From Argentina anserina (taxonomy: Eukaryota > Streptophyta > Magnoliopsida > Rosales > Rosaceae): 64,000 nt of DNA. Both the position numbers and the translations under genes were made by a program. The DNA is taken from positions 2,294,001 through 2,358,000 of the forward strand of contig NC_065872.1 in the NCBI RefSeq assembly GCF_933775445.1, read 5' to 3'. Shown piece after piece: positions 47,301-60,500 of this stretch (positions are counted from its first letter, which is position 1; the number at the start of each line of letters is the position of its first letter). Under the pieces are notes generated by a model. The model ran no database searches and had not been told where the DNA came from. It worked only from the letters and a program-made list of their open reading frames with translations.

Positions 47301-49786
47301 AAGCTATCAATATCTGAGCTGCCTGAAAAATACTATGAGCAAAGCAACTAATAAAGCTTGTGCTAGTATCTAGGCATCTAGAGATAGCTATATTTTTATG
47401 GAGAGAGAGAGAAAGAGAGAGGGCATCATACTCACTAATACAAAATAACAAACACGAGACAGTAAAAAGGAGCAAAAATTAAACTCGAGTAACTACAAAT
47501 CATACACAGCAAGATATTGTTTTGTTCGTTAGGCTAATCCACTCATTAAAACTGAAATTAACTATAATACAAATCCAACGCCAGCCCTTTGGAGCCACAA
47601 CCCTGTTTCTTCATGCCAATTTTTTGGCTTAGATTTGTATACTCTACTCAACTGAAAAACTAGTAACCAGGTTCCAAGTTCCAAACCAAGATGCCCCTTT
47701 GGGAGAGAAATAGCTTTACCACCAAGCAGCTCAAAAGGAACCAAGGCACAGTCAACTCAATTAAGTATGTATCACCATCGTAATTCTCTCTTTTGAAGGA
47801 GAAATAAATGATTACCCAAGGAAGGGGGATATATATAAAATAGAACAGAGAGAATCTAAAAGCATGAATACCAACTAAACATCTAGAAGTATTAAAATTT
47901 CCAGAACTTTCAAGTTCATTTGATCCAATATAGCTAATTTCAAGTTCATTTTCAAATAAATTGAACCCCAATTATGAACCAACAGTAAAAGAAAAAAAAA
48001 TGAACCCAATCATATAGAGCAGCTTACAAAAAGCAGAAATATGCAGTATGCAGTATTAAAGTGGAGATTCATCACCTGTGTAAGCACGGGACCTTCGGTA
48101 GCCCTAACACTGTTGGCTTTAGGAGGTTCAATAATACGAAGAGGTATTGTCTTATCTCCCAAAATATCTCTAACTGGTCGTACCAAGGGGGGACTGGACG
48201 AATCTATATCTCTTGACTGTTCAGGAGATTTGGCATCCAGTTTAGAATCTCCATCGGATCCTCTTCGATCATCATATCGTCTACCATTTCCAAATCTATC
48301 TTCTCGGCGCCAATCATTGACAACTTCAGGGCGAGAGGGACTTCTTTTAGAATCACCATATTGACGACTCTCTAGATCATATCCAGGACTTCTTTGCTCT
48401 TCATAACTTCTACCACCAGGACTGGACCTTTCACTACGACGTTCATCATCATAGGGTGGGCTTCGAGAACCCTGATATGAATCTAGCCTTCTATTTTCAT
48501 AGGAGTCCTCCTTGTCACCCTGTATGACAATAATTCAGAACTTAAACCCATAAAAACGAAAACACTTCCCTCATGGAACCATTAAGCTTGATTTAGGATT
48601 ATAGGTACCAGCTATTTTGCCTTTTGTTTTGGCTCATGTAACACCTTATAATCAATATAATAGACCAGGAAAATGTAATTCACCGTACCATTTTCACCCT
48701 TGGAGGCTTGTCAAAGTTTCTTTCACCAGTATATCTTCTATCCACGTACACATGCTTGATAAAGTCTCGGAGTCTCTCAACATTACTGGTAGCAGACATT
48801 TGAATCAGAAACCCACTACTTACAAAATTCAACATTAAGCAAAAAGAGAATATATATATATATAGTGCCAACCTGCTATCAGGAAAGGAGTTCCGTTGTG
48901 GATCTAATTCTTTTTGATAAACTTCCTTTGCACGCTGTAATTGGGAAACATAGACGAGTACAATGTGGGAAAATTAGAAGATTATCAATGGACAAGACAA
49001 TATCAAACAAATGTGTGGGAACTGAAAAGACGCATGCATACCTGGTTTCCCCCTTCTTGAAGGGATTTAACTTCTTGCAATGTAAATTTAGCCATTGACA
49101 CTGATTTTACTCGATGTGTGAACTCCCGACTGGAAACATATTCATGCAATTAACAAACTCATACAGAGAAAAAGGAAAATACTTTGTAAGGATAATAATG
49201 CAGCAGAGCAGATGGCCAGAACTTACTGTATTCCACTGCAGTTGGTGCAAACAAATGTCCAGAAATTTGTGCAAACATACTGCGGTCCCTGCTTAGCAGA
49301 AAATAACGTGTGAGGTATAATATGTGCAAATACAATGCACTGAAAATCCCTAATTTGTGCATCCTGACCAATGTACTATTTCAGCAATTTGATGCATTTA
49401 ACACCTTTTGTTCCTAAGTTGACAAGCTTATAAAGCTAAATTAAATTCAAGTAGAGACCGAATAAATATTTATTTTGGAAGTGCCACTGTCACAAATATC
49501 ATTTATAAGCCTAATTGTTGCTATATGATTAAGGATATGGTGGCGCATCAAGTTAATATGTATGTACAAGTATATGCCTTAATGAACAAGAATCTATTTC
49601 CAGTGTACAAAACCATCAAATGTACAACTCGCAGACGAACCAATGCAACAAATACCGAACAAACAAGAAGAAAAATGCATTACTTACCAGACTATTGCAG
49701 TTAATGCACCTGCGATTCTCCGGAAGCTTAAGGAGGCCGCGAATAATCCGCTCATTTTTCTCATCCTCCTTCAATCGGCTCGCCAT
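44399..49786 (-). CDS. NIG: ArfGAP-domain protein (NIG/AGD14-like)
   Basis: Thirteen coding exons, 5' to 3': 49688-49786, 49227-49288, 49042-49129, 48873-48934, 48689-48785, 48076-48519, 46545-47195, 46312-46458, 45926-46030, 45744-45827, 44901-45063, 44715-44760, 44399-44537. All borders are GT..AG and phases agree, giving 2187 nt and 728 aa. The N-terminus holds an ArfGAP zinc finger with CxxC-x16-CxxC spacing (Cys27, 30, 47, 50) and the Arg finger in CSGIHREFTHRV (Arg55), for GTP hydrolysis on Arf proteins in vesicle traffic. A charged Arg/Ser/Asp-rich segment (about 137-284) and a long Pro/Gln/Ser-rich tail follow, with NPFD and a final GGNPFG, resembling EH-domain NPF ligands. Arabidopsis relatives are NIG and AGD14. 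The 880-bp intron before exon 7 has no supported ORF. A leader intron (about 49796-50208) is likely. Confidence 0.93.
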
Positions 49787-49795
49787 TTCGACGGC

Positions 49796-50208
49796 CTAAC
49801 ACATTTCAAGCCACACTGTCATTACCAACACTCTAACAACAAACACAAACTCAAGCTATAAACACAATCAATCGAAAGTCTAATAATAATTTAGCCACTA
49901 AAACAGTTTGCCAAATCACACAGAAACTCAATAGCCTATCAACTCTAGCTTAATAGCCTATCAACTCTAGCTTAATTAATCTCAGATTATAAGTTTTAAA
50001 TCGATTATGATTCATAATTTGAACTAAATCAAACACAGCGAGCCAAAAATCATCAACAAATCCAAGCTAATCAATTCAAGTTCTAAAAAAAACACAAGCT
50101 GAAGAACGAGCACAGAAAACGAAGCATCTTCAAACGGATCTGGAAAATCACACTCGCCGGAGCACACCAAAACGGAAAAAGAATCAACGAGAAATTGACG
50201 CGACTGAC
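49796..50208 (-). other. 5' UTR intron of the ArfGAP gene (inferred)
   Basis: On the minus strand a donor (GAG|GTCAGT, border 50209/50208) and an acceptor (GTTAG|GCC, border 49796/49795) sit nine bases before the ATG. This rests on splice motifs alone. Confidence 0.5.
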
Positions 50209-50347
50209 CTCAATTCACGGCCGCTGACGACGAAGAAGAAGCTCCGGTGGAGTTTTGGAGTAGTCCTATAGAAAACGACGTCGTTTAGAGGAGATATAAT
50301 TGGGCAGCATAGAGTAACAGATCGACGGAGAGCTCTGAGAGTTTGGA

Positions 50348-50376
50348 AGAAGAAGAAGAAGAAGAAGAAGAAGAGA
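50348..50376 (+). repeat. (GAA)n microsatellite in ArfGAP leader
   Basis: About nine GAA/AAG units in the likely 5' UTR of the minus-strand ArfGAP gene (CTT repeats in its mRNA). Confidence 0.8.
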
Positions 50377-50439
50377 GAGAATGAAAGGGAGAGTTGAAAG
50401 GGATATTGTGCAGTGTTCTCGGACACAGGGGCGTTACGC

Positions 50440-53400
50440 TGGGGTGTCCTGTCCCAATGGGCGTGCTAATTTGTTGTTTCCCCTATATTGACGGTGGAGG
50501 TCCACCTCTGGTCATACAAGGCGACTAGAATCATTAAGGACCTTAATCGCCGTTTTTATTTGCGATTTTTTCACTAATTTGTTGAGATTTAAATTTACAG
50601 TATTTTTGTTTGGATTTGGTTCCTCGTACTATTTTCTTTGTTTAATTTTGGACCCTTGTGCAGTTGGGGTTGAATTTTCTGAGATTAAATCTGTCTTAAC
50701 TTTGGACATTTTGTTTCTCAAAAAAAAAAACTTTGGATATTTTGATGGGGTTATTTGATGATGTAGAAGACAAGACTAGGAAATGCGGCTAGAAGGAAAT
50801 ATTGGTGTTGTTACTTATTAGTTCTACGCACGCACACTCCCTGACTTTGAATTTGGTTTGTATTAGTCATATCACATAGAACTGATAGAAGAGATAATCA
50901 GCAAACTTGAAATTTCAATTTCAATTTGAGATCATCGTAGGAGGTGTGGATATAAAGACCCACTACGTATTGGCATTTAAGCAGAACGATTAAGAATCTT
51001 TCTTTTGACTGCTAATATTAAGTAATAGTTTTACAATCAAGAGTCTTCTGTTAATATATTCTCTCACTTACAAAAGATAAGTGAAAGCACAATCAATCAT
51101 GACTAGGGAGAATTCAGAAATGTATTATCCTGCCCCTACAAGGAAAGTTAATCCTTTTAAGTTCATATATAGAAATTTCCAGTTTCAACCTTTTGGATCA
51201 GGGCATGTTGGTCGAGTCTAAACGACTAAACTTGGGCTTTTTAGTCTGTGACCTTTCATTTGTTCGAGTTATACGTACATGAAAGTCTAAACCGAGACTA
51301 TAGAACGGCGCTAGCTCGATCTGTCTCCAATTTTGGCAGATAGAGATATGAAAACTGGTGGCTTTTTGCACAGACGGCGAGCGAACGAGCTGTCATTGGC
51401 TGCGGAGGTCGCCGGAAATTGATGACGGGGTATGAACTCCTGGCATGAAAAACGCGCGGGAAAAAAAAGCGAAGGTGGAGGACCCTGAGGTTGGTGATGA
51501 TTGATAAACTTAAGATCGATGCAACTGTTAATGAAAATGAAGTTGGCGACGAAGCAAAGGTACGTACGTGTACCTTTAGCTTTGATCTAGCTGTAGATTA
51601 AGTGTCTGTGTTTTCTAGGGTTTTATTCGTTTCTTTTATTTGGAGTCTGGTACAATTCCTACAGTGGCTGCAAACATGGATCAGTGTCCGTTACTGTCAA
51701 GGATATATATACTCTTGTATATATAAGATGACGGTGGAGGGGTGACAATAGACAGCATAGGATATTCACATTCACTGTGATGTGTGTGAAGTTTATATAG
51801 TTTAAAACCGACAGAATAAGTTGTGATTTAAAAAGCACATGGAATTTGGTAATGTCAAAGGGGTTTATATATTGATATTAGTTGTCTCGAATATGCTTTT
51901 CTAGTTTTGCAATTTCATTTTGCTTGGGTTTATTTTTTGATGAGGAATGAAAGCCTAGATAATCTTGTTGCTGTTGCCATCATCGATCTAAATGTATAAC
52001 TGGATTGATTAGAGTCTTGATGACTACTGAAGTACTGATTATAATCTTGTTATGAAATACGCTGTATGTGATGCGGATAGTTGTATATACAACTAAGCTC
52101 GATTTTATTGCTGTGATTAGGATTGATTATTACTGATATGAACTTGAAATGAGACTAAATGATTTTGAAAACCACCCGTAGGTATCATTTTCTTCTTTTT
52201 TTTGTCCGCAGCCAAATGAGTACTGTCATCTAGTATATGTCCATTAGATGTGGCAAAACATTTGATGGAAGCCACTTGTTGAATGAAACTTTTGCTTGTT
52301 AGAAAGTAATTCAGCTCTTAAAAGTTATGCTCGAGCAAGATTAACAGCTGGTACGTACGGTTAACATATATCACAGTTTGGCTATTATATATGAGTAGAT
52401 CAGCTGATATTGGAAGTCCAACTGTACTAACTGTAACTAGCTTTCTCTAAGACTTGTTGGTTCGTTTGATGAGAAACTTGTACTGTTTAGGATTTGGAGG
52501 TAAAAGACTATTCCCATTGCGCCGGCCCGAAAAGATAAAAAAGACCATCATAAACAATTATGAGAAATCAAGTATGCAGTAGCAGCTGGGCTGAGACTCG
52601 ATTTAAAACCTGTGCTTTGATTAAACCTTATAGTACTCCCTTCCAAGCCATGTGAACTTAGTTAGATGCTTTTGCATAGTTGCCATTATTGTTTTCCCTC
52701 TAAATAATTCCTCTGCAATACTCGACCTGGCTTCTTTGAATCGGTACGTACGGTAGAGTCAGATCTGACTTCCGTAGTTCCATTTATTTGCCAGGTACAG
52801 AATCCTCTTGTCTATTGCTTAGACCGTTGCTAATAATTTCTTATCTTGCTTAAAGTCAGATGAGTCGTTTTAAATGGTTAATTCCATTCTTGGTTCAGTT
52901 AAGTCAGTTTTAATAAGTTTTCTATTTAACTGATGGAAGAGGTAATGTCGTAATGAAAAGGAAAAGAATATCAAACTGGGGAGAAAAAGGCCAACACTTG
53001 GGTTGCATGATTATTTTGCTGTTTCTGCCAGCGCCTTTTTTGTGAGATTGAGTGCATATATTTATCTTGCTACATGCATCGCACATTTGCACAAAGCACA
53101 TATTTGACATTTATACATAACCAATGAGCCATTGAGCACAGCATTCGTTGTTCTATTTTTCAGTGATGTCGATTGTTAGTGTTGAAACCTAACCTACTAA
53201 ATGCATGATGTTCAATATACGTACTACTGCGGAGTATCGAGTATTGAAACTCTAGGAGATTTAACTCATTCGGTTAATTCACTTGTACGTATCGCTGCCA
53301 TTTTCGAACCTTCAATGCTTGCTTGAGCACTGCACAACATTTGGAGCATTTTAGCCATACAATCATATCGAAACTATAACTATGTGTATATATATATATA

Positions 53401-53780
53401 TGCATCTTCTGTCATATCATTTGCAGTGCTCCACTGCTCCATCACTCCATGTCCAAAAGTGCACTATAGTTGGCCACCCTACAAATTTACAAACCAACCC
53501 CCCTGAGTGGTGCTTGCTTCTTCTCATATGATTATAATGAGAAAACATCACTTCATATTTGTCTGGGTTATACATATAATTATTCATATGAATCCACATG
53601 AGATTTGCCACCCAATAAATTTGATTGTCATGTGTCCCACACGTGCTTAACATGACTCCAATATGTACACCAAAAACCTCTTCTCTGGTTTGCTATTAAG
53701 AACCATCTCACATGGAACAACCTGTGTAGAGAATAGAGCCATTCATTTTGTTTGCAAAGTTATTCTATCGTATAATTATT
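50440..53780. other. Gene-poor intergenic DNA
   Basis: No protein family is recognised. One exon-like patch (about 51300-51560) is more GC-rich and ends at a strong donor-like AAAG|GTACGT. The rest is AT-rich with short simple repeats (for example an AT run near 53387-53402). Confidence 0.5.
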
Positions 53781-54953
53781 AAGATACATTAGTGAGCTCA
53801 TGGGCGCCAATAATGGGAGACCTCCTGTCCCATTTTCATCTTTCATTTTGAAGGCCAAGACAAAACTGTCAACAATTCTAGCTCTCTGTGGTGGTTTCTG
53901 AGCTATTATAGCATCATCACTAGCTCTCTAATCTATTCGTATTAGGTGAGTGATCATGCACTACTTTACTCCACTATATGCTAAATGACCTGAAATGTAT
54001 TGAGTGACTTCATCGAAGTGAAAAGAATACAGTTCATGTTTATGCTGCGAAGTTATAAGCTTCATAGAATGCTCAGTAAAGTTTCACTTTTTCGTGAAAA
54101 TATTCATGGAAACAAGAAAAAAAGATCGATCATGTTGAGTGCAAGATGATACATTGTCCCATAAGTTGTTCAGATGCTCACCAAATGTTGCTGCTTTTCT
54201 TTCCTTCCTTTATTTGTTACACCTAAAACGTTTCTCATGTTCATTGTTCTTGAATTAAACAAGCCAAAGATGCTTATCCAAACTTATCCAGATGTAAGCA
54301 TATTCTTTTAAGTTGATCTAACTTGGAAGTACCTAGCAGTCCTCACATGTCATAAAGCATGGTGCTTCTAGTTCTTACTCCTCTCCACTGGTCACTGTGA
54401 GCTTTCCTTTTCCTTCCTTTCACTTCTCAATCATATGAAACAGGGTTTCTGATCGAAAAGCTTAGTTACAGATTTCTTTCTTTAGCTGAACGGTCGCATG
54501 AACTTCTATCTCATTTAGGCTTTAATAGAATTGGTTGTGGGTTTTATATATCTTTTGGAGTTCACATTCACATGACAAAATCTAGTTGGGGTGTGTTCTT
54601 GTTTTGAGAAGTGTTTACAATAAGGAGTGCTTTTCTGGGTTCCTGGATCTCCTTCTAATATTTATTGACCATCTCAGTTATTCTAAGCATATATTATCGA
54701 GTCGTGTTCCCTTTTCTCCTTCATAGGCTCTATCGGGTTCTGTTCAGCTTTTGGCTTCCCCTATGAAAACTTGACCTTTTGCTCTCCTCACTACAACCCC
54801 CACCCTAGTAAAGCATATATTAATGTTCACAGTGGTTTCTCTGGGATTTTTTACATCACTCTGACCGAGTTGGAAGGACAGATCAGGGTGTGTGGATTGC
54901 TTAAATAAGCTGTTAAGTTCTTGTCTCACTTCAGATTTGTTTGTTTGGTTGAA

Positions 54954-55599
54954 ATGGGGAAGATTAGTTTAGGGAGGTTGCTAGACTCTCTTTGTCTTTC
55001 TTCTGGTTCAAGTTCTTGTTTCTGCATGAACTACTCTGATGAAAACCAAGATGAGTTTGAGAAGAGTCCATTGATTCCTGGTGAAAAGGATCAGTTTATG
55101 AGACTCAAGGATGTTGTTGCAGGAAAACAAACTCTGGCATTTCAACTCAAACCCAAGGTGAATATCCCTTTCATCATTTTTCTCTTTCAAGTACATAAAG
55201 ATATGTTTGACAAGACAGAAATCTAATTTGGTGAATGATATGCAGATGGTGATGTTAAGGGTCTCCATGCACTGCAATGGATGTGCCAGGAAAGTCGAAA
55301 AACATATTTCAAAGATGGAAGGTATGTGAAAATCTCTCAAGTCTCAACACATGCAGGATTTTCGTTACACATAGAAACCGAAACACCGCTGATGTTCTTA
55401 ATGGTTGCATCTGTTCTTATTTTCTCTAGCCTCTCACATTCTTGCTTATATTGCATCTTACTTCATCAAATCAGGGGTGACTTCTTACAAAGTAGACCTG
55501 GAAAGCAAGATGGTGGTTGTGATCGGAGATGTTCTGCCTTATGAAGTGGTGCAGAGTGTGTCGAAGGTCAAAAATGCCGAGATTTGGAACTCGCCGTGA
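54954..55599 (+). CDS. Heavy-metal-associated (HMA) domain protein
   Basis: Exons 54954-55157, 55246-55321 and 55475-55599, with GT..AG borders and consistent phases, give 405 nt and 134 aa. The N-terminal 68 residues (MGKISLGRLLDSLCLSSGSS, SCFCMN) are Ser/Cys-rich. Exons 2 and 3 form a compact HMA ferredoxin-like domain: MVMLRVSMHCNGCARKVEKH with the metal-binding pair CNGC, then ISKMEGVTSYKVDLESKMVV and a C-terminal YEVVQSVSKVKNAEIW. Such small proteins bind soft metals such as Cu or Zn, or act as protein-interaction modules in plants. There is no isoprenylation CaaX at the end (NSP), so it is closer to the NAKR/ATX-type than to HIPPs. A leader intron from about 53946 (TATTAG|GTGAGT) to 54933 (CACTTCAG) is plausible. 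Confidence 0.88.
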
Positions 55600-56570
55600 T
55601 GATCATTATCTTGAATACATGTTTTGCTCTCTATCTGAAAGCGCTGCTGCTTGCTGCTCAAAGTGCCAATCCTCAAAGAAATCAAGGATTTTCAAAAATT
55701 CTGGTTTGTTTCCCTTTACTATTATGCAGAGGGGGAAAAGAATGACTCCATATAAGTATATATCTTTTGTCAGTCACATCTTCGTTGTAAGAATGTTAGC
55801 TCTTATGTATCATAAATTCCAGAGGATCTGAAGGCCCATATCTCATCATCACTCAATGTCGTACTAGCCATTCTTACATGTCCGGAAGTCGTCCGGAAGT
55901 CGTGCACGCCTTGTGAGGGTGTTAAGCCTCTTTTGGCCACAAAATTAGTGATACTTGTATCATATTTAGAAGTGGATAATATCAAATAACGCAAATAAAT
56001 ATAACTAATTTTGGTTTCACATACGGAGATATATCATTCTCACCCAAATGCCCGAATAAAAGTCAAGAAAAAAAAAGTCATATCAAGAATTTTATGATGA
56101 AAATTCTTCTTCAATACTAAATTATTGAAGTTTTGAATCATATTAAGATTTTTTTTAAAAAAAAAATAGACGTTAAAAACACAATAAAATAACACACGAA
56201 ACTATAATAGACTAGATGCACACTTCAAGCGTTATTTGATTATGAGGAATCTGAGAGCTATTGACCTCGCTTGTCAGTTGCACAAATCCTTCTTAAGGCT
56301 GTCATTAGGCGTAAAAATATATTACTTTCACAAAACTCATTAAAGATTGGTCATTTGGCATAATAACATCCGCAGAAGTCACGATCACACCACATTGTTT
56401 CCTTCTTGGACTAAACCCATAGCATTCATAATAGTCATGACCATATTAAACTAGTCTCAAATCACAATCAAATAGTTAATTAATTGAAATATATTAAGTA
56501 ACTAACAAATAAGATCACTCTTAAGTCTTAACGAACTTAACCAACTTTCCACGATTTTACCGCCATTGCC
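55600..56570. other. Intergenic DNA, nothing recognised
   Basis: It includes the 3' UTR of the HMA gene and AT-rich sequence. No gene is supported. Confidence 0.5.
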
Positions 56571-57023
56571 ACTTGAGTTTTCCACGGTGAGATAATTTCA
56601 AGACAGGGGTAAACATATCTTTTAACATATGATCTGATCATATTCAATGCTTATCCGAGCTTTTTAAAGAAGGTTCAACAAGTAATCGGAGAGTGTCATA
56701 CTATGAATCAAAGGAAACGTCTGGAAACGTGTCGGAGATAGCCGAATACGAGTCACAAGTGATTGAAAACGCTATGAATGTGTTGAAAAAGATAATTATA
56801 CTCCTCCTAGTTCTAACCGCGAGCACTTGTTTCCCACGGAGAGATAATTTCAAGGTAGGAGTAAAATTGTCTTTTCACCATATAGTCCGATCATATTCAA
56901 TGCTTATCTGAGATTTTTAAAGCAGTTCCAACAAGTAACAGAGATTTTCATACCGTAAACAAAGAGAAACGCTCGGAAACGTTGAAAAAGACAGTTATAC
57001 CCCTTTTTAGTTCTAACCGCGAG
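56571..57023 (+). repeat. Tandem duplication in the DUF538 promoter
   Basis: Two direct, diverged copies (about 56571-56823 and 56824-57023) share CACGG(T/A)GAGATAATTTCAAG near the start, GATCATATTCAATGCTTATC in the middle and TAGTTCTAACCGCGAG at the end. The first copy has about 50 extra bases. The second ends 75 bp before the DUF538 start codon. Confidence 0.75.
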
Positions 57024-57047
57024 TGCCGTAAAAAACAACGCGCTGTT

Positions 57048-57057
57048 GATATAAAAG
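57048..57057 (+). promoter_or_regulatory. TATA box of the DUF538 gene
   Basis: GATATAAAAG lies about 50 bp before the ATG at 57099, just after the second promoter repeat. It fits a short 5' leader. Confidence 0.55.
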
Positions 57058-57098
57058 ACCGAACTTCATCTTCATCTTCATACAATTTCAAAAACACA

Positions 57099-57575
57099 AT
57101 GACGAAATATCTCCTCGTCTTCTTCGCCCTCATCCTCCTCGTTTCTCTCTCCTCCCAAACCGCCGACCCGAAAACCCCAAACCCGACCCGGACCCCATCG
57201 CTGGCCCACATCGAGCTGACCCGCTACGGCTTCCCCATCGGGCTCCTCCCTTCCGCGGTCAAGAACTACACCGTCAACCCCGTCTCCGGCGACTTCGTCG
57301 TCGACTTCGGCGACGCGTGCAAGATCACGCTCCCGCCGGACAACTACCTCGCCACGTATTCCAAGAAAGTCACCGGCAAAATCAACCACGGCCGGATCGC
57401 CGAGATCAACGGCATCAGCGTAAGGGCGTTCTACCAGTGGTGGTCGATCACCGGAATCAGGTCCAGCGGCGAGAATCTGGTGTTCGAGGTCGGCATGGTC
57501 TCGGCGAAGTACCCGTCCAAGAACTTCAATGACAGTCCGGCCTGCGAGGGCCGCCGCCGCCACTCCTCTTCTTAG
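57099..57575 (+). CDS. DUF538 family secreted protein
   Basis: Single open frame of 158 aa. I use the ATG at 57099, which directly precedes a signal peptide (MTKYLLVFFALILLVSLSSQ); an in-frame upstream Met at 56982 would lie before the TATA box. The DUF538 domain is recognisable: IELTRYGFPIGLLPSAVKNY, FVVDFGDACKITLPPDNYLA, TYSKKVTGKINHGRIAEING and SVRAFYQWWSITGIRSSGEN. Members are plant-specific, often stress-induced; bactericidal or lipid-binding roles have been proposed but are not settled. The coding region is much more GC-rich at third positions than its neighbours. The stop overlaps a donor-like TTAGCAG|GTTCG, and an acceptor (TTTGCAG, about 58850) suggests a 3' UTR intron. Confidence 0.88.
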   Translation: MTKYLLVFFALILLVSLSSQTADPKTPNPTRTPSLAHIELTRYGFPIGLLPSAVKNYTVNPVSGDFVVDFGDACKITLPPDNYLATYSKKVTGKINHGRIAEINGISVRAFYQWWSITGIRSSGENLVFEVGMVSAKYPSKNFNDSPACEGRRRHSSS

Positions 57576-60500
57576 CAGGTTCGAATTTGTAACTGTTTAG
57601 GGTTTAAATTAGGGTTTCGGATTGGATTATAGTGATTGAAGTTTCAGTTTGTACTGTTAGTTCTTTTGAGTTCTTAGAATGATAGTGATGTATACTGAAT
57701 TGTGAGATTGTTAATCAAATTGAGCTGTTTTGTTAGTTTCTTTGAACTAAAGCAATCGAATTTAGGCATTGGCTATGAATATAAGAATATTATATTCATG
57801 AGATTTCAGAATCTGGATGGTGATTATTAGTATGGTGATTTTCGTGGCAATGCCTTTGTTTAATCGGCTAAGATGCTAATCTATAAGAATGTTAGACATT
57901 TTGCGAGGAGTGTAGTAGTCTATGGTGTTTGTTGTGGAATCTAGTGAGTGGTTGGTCTGGTATCGAATTATGGTGAATTTTTGAAACCTTTAAGCAGTCA
58001 AATTGTGTGGTTCTCATTTATGAATTCTATGTTGTGATTAGTGTCAGCATAGAATTTGAGCACTTCTGATAGTAAATTGTGTTGTGCTTAGCGTAGTGCA
58101 GAGTTATCTGTTGGAATAAATGGGTATCGAGTCACTGCCACTCAATCAGTGTGATTGGAAATCTTTAGTGTAATTGCCTAGGTGAATGTCGACTTTCTGG
58201 ATAAGCATGGCTGTCATGGCCTTATGGCAGCATTGGACACAGATATCTGCCTCAATCTTGTTTTAAAATGTAAAACAATAGTCTACCTGATAAGGCCGGT
58301 CATATGGAGGTGACAGTTTAATTTGTTCAGTCATTAAGGTTTGAAGGGTGGTTAGCATATACACATAGCTATTGTTTAAAGATTCCAGTTGGTAGGAGCT
58401 GAATGCTACCTGAGACTTTGCATGTTGCATATTGTTATATGCTAGACATGGAAGTCAGATTCATATGATTTGTGAAAACTGAACATAACTGATTGTTTTT
58501 TGTTTCCTAGTCAACCAAGAACTTATGAGAGAACTTTCATAATATAACCTGAGTTGAAAGAGAATTGTTACCACAGCTAAAATCTACTTGCTAGAGAACA
58601 TCTAGTGGATAGATATGATATATTATGCATCACGCATTGAATTTTCTTTGCTTTGCCTTAAAGCTATCTTCTTTAAACTGTGGAGACATTGACAAATCCT
58701 TTTTATTCCCGTCTTTTATTCATCAAGCAGTTCAACCCCAAGTATCAATCACATCCTTAGATTCTGAACTTTGTGTGGTGATAACCATGTGTCTTGAATT
58801 TATCAACTAGATTGATGCCAACTTTGTTTTGATTTTCCCACATTTGCAGGGTTCTTCTACTTGGCTCCGCCCTCCATAAATTAGACTATGTACGATGTCC
58901 AGTTGTCAAATACGAGGCTAGTGCTACTTAAGCAAAGGTGGATTTCAAGCATTCATATGATCTCAGAACTGTACGAGGGCAGTAACGGCATCCTAGCCGC
59001 TCTATCTTATATGTATATATTTCACTACTTTTAGTGTTGTAACCATTTGATGGTAAGATGGTAATTAGTTGTTCACAATGAAACCATTTGAGATATCAAT
59101 TTCATGCATTATTGCCTTTATTGATCTTACAGTATTAAGATCTTGTTCGTGCTCAAATTTGTGGTATCTGTTGCGTCTGGTTGTAAATCTGTACTCTGAG
59201 GCAATCGTGATAATAAATTCAATCACTGTGATCTTCACACTCCGGGGTACACTGAAAGTGATTACCCAACTGCCAAGGTAATGCAGCTGGGGAAACTTCG
59301 TGCCACTTTTATTAGGGTTTGGTGGGGAGGGAAGCTGCATCAATTAGCTTTTGCTTTTGGCGTGATTACATACACAGTTCATCATTTTAGGCTGTTGTCC
59401 TTGCCTGACACCATGTTTAGCAGTTACTTCTTTCACTGTTTTGATATGTTATCCACCACCTGCGGCCATTGTTGCAGAAGCCCCCAATATAGAAGTTCTT
59501 TCGTCGAGGGTGCTTTGGGGGTTTCCATATGCCAAGTTATGACTTTTGGTCTACTCTAGGTGTGTGTGACCAGATCAATAATATGATTCAGTCCTTTCTT
59601 CAAATAATGTTCCTCTGCTTATGGTCCATGGGTAGCTAGCTAGCTAGCTCTTGTTTTTGGAGGTCTATTGTCCATGAATGAATGGTGGCGTGGTGTTGGG
59701 GACCTTATCTTTCTTTGCCATATGCAACGCAATCAGCTCTGTCACTGTAAGAAATTGGCAATGGAGATTATGACCTAATCAAGACTTTTCTTCCACAGCA
59801 GCAAATTGGACAGCATCCAATTTTTTCTTTTCTTTTTAAGGTTAACGGGGGCTTTTCATATAACATTAAATTAAGAGTCCGAAGATTGTTAATAACTAGA
59901 TTTCCTCACAACTAAAACGACACTTTTAACGAACGATTTAAGTACGCGTTTTCAACATTTCTTTATATCGTTGTACTTTTCTCACCCGATATCCTAATCA
60001 AAGACCCCGAAAGTCTCCACGCTCGATCCTTGATCGGCAGTGAAGTGGGGTAGATGACATGAACAGAAGTAGAGAGACACAGAGATATGGAACCTCATCA
60101 CATCCCCCATTACATTTCCCTTCAATTCGCCATATTTGTCGCAACCAACCCTAAATTCTCCATACACAGACTTGTCACCTCTACACCACCACCCCCCATC
60201 ACTCAACGACTAGACTCCAAGGGCAATGCACGCTGTGCATTTGTTTTGTACACTTGTAAAAAGCACAAGATACTATAACGTCTCTGCACCAGTCATAAAA
60301 AGGGCTCATACCATGTGTTGACGTGTACCCTCTATTTTCACTACCTCTAAGATTCTTCCGACACGTGTTACTCTGGCTTGATTGAGCTCAATTAGTCATG
60401 CCTTTGATTCTCACTCGAGTCTCCGGCCAATTTAAAACTACGAATACGATTCCCCGTCAACGGCCCTAAACGTGTCGACCTAGTCCTTAATATGATCCAA

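Noticed and set aside
47260..47971. Several 60-103 codon frames within the ArfGAP gene
   Set aside because: They fall in the 880-bp intron between coding exons 6 and 7; flanking exons splice in phase without them.
59065..59559. Frames of 70-92 codons after DUF538
   Set aside because: No domain features. The region looks like 3' untranslated or intergenic DNA.
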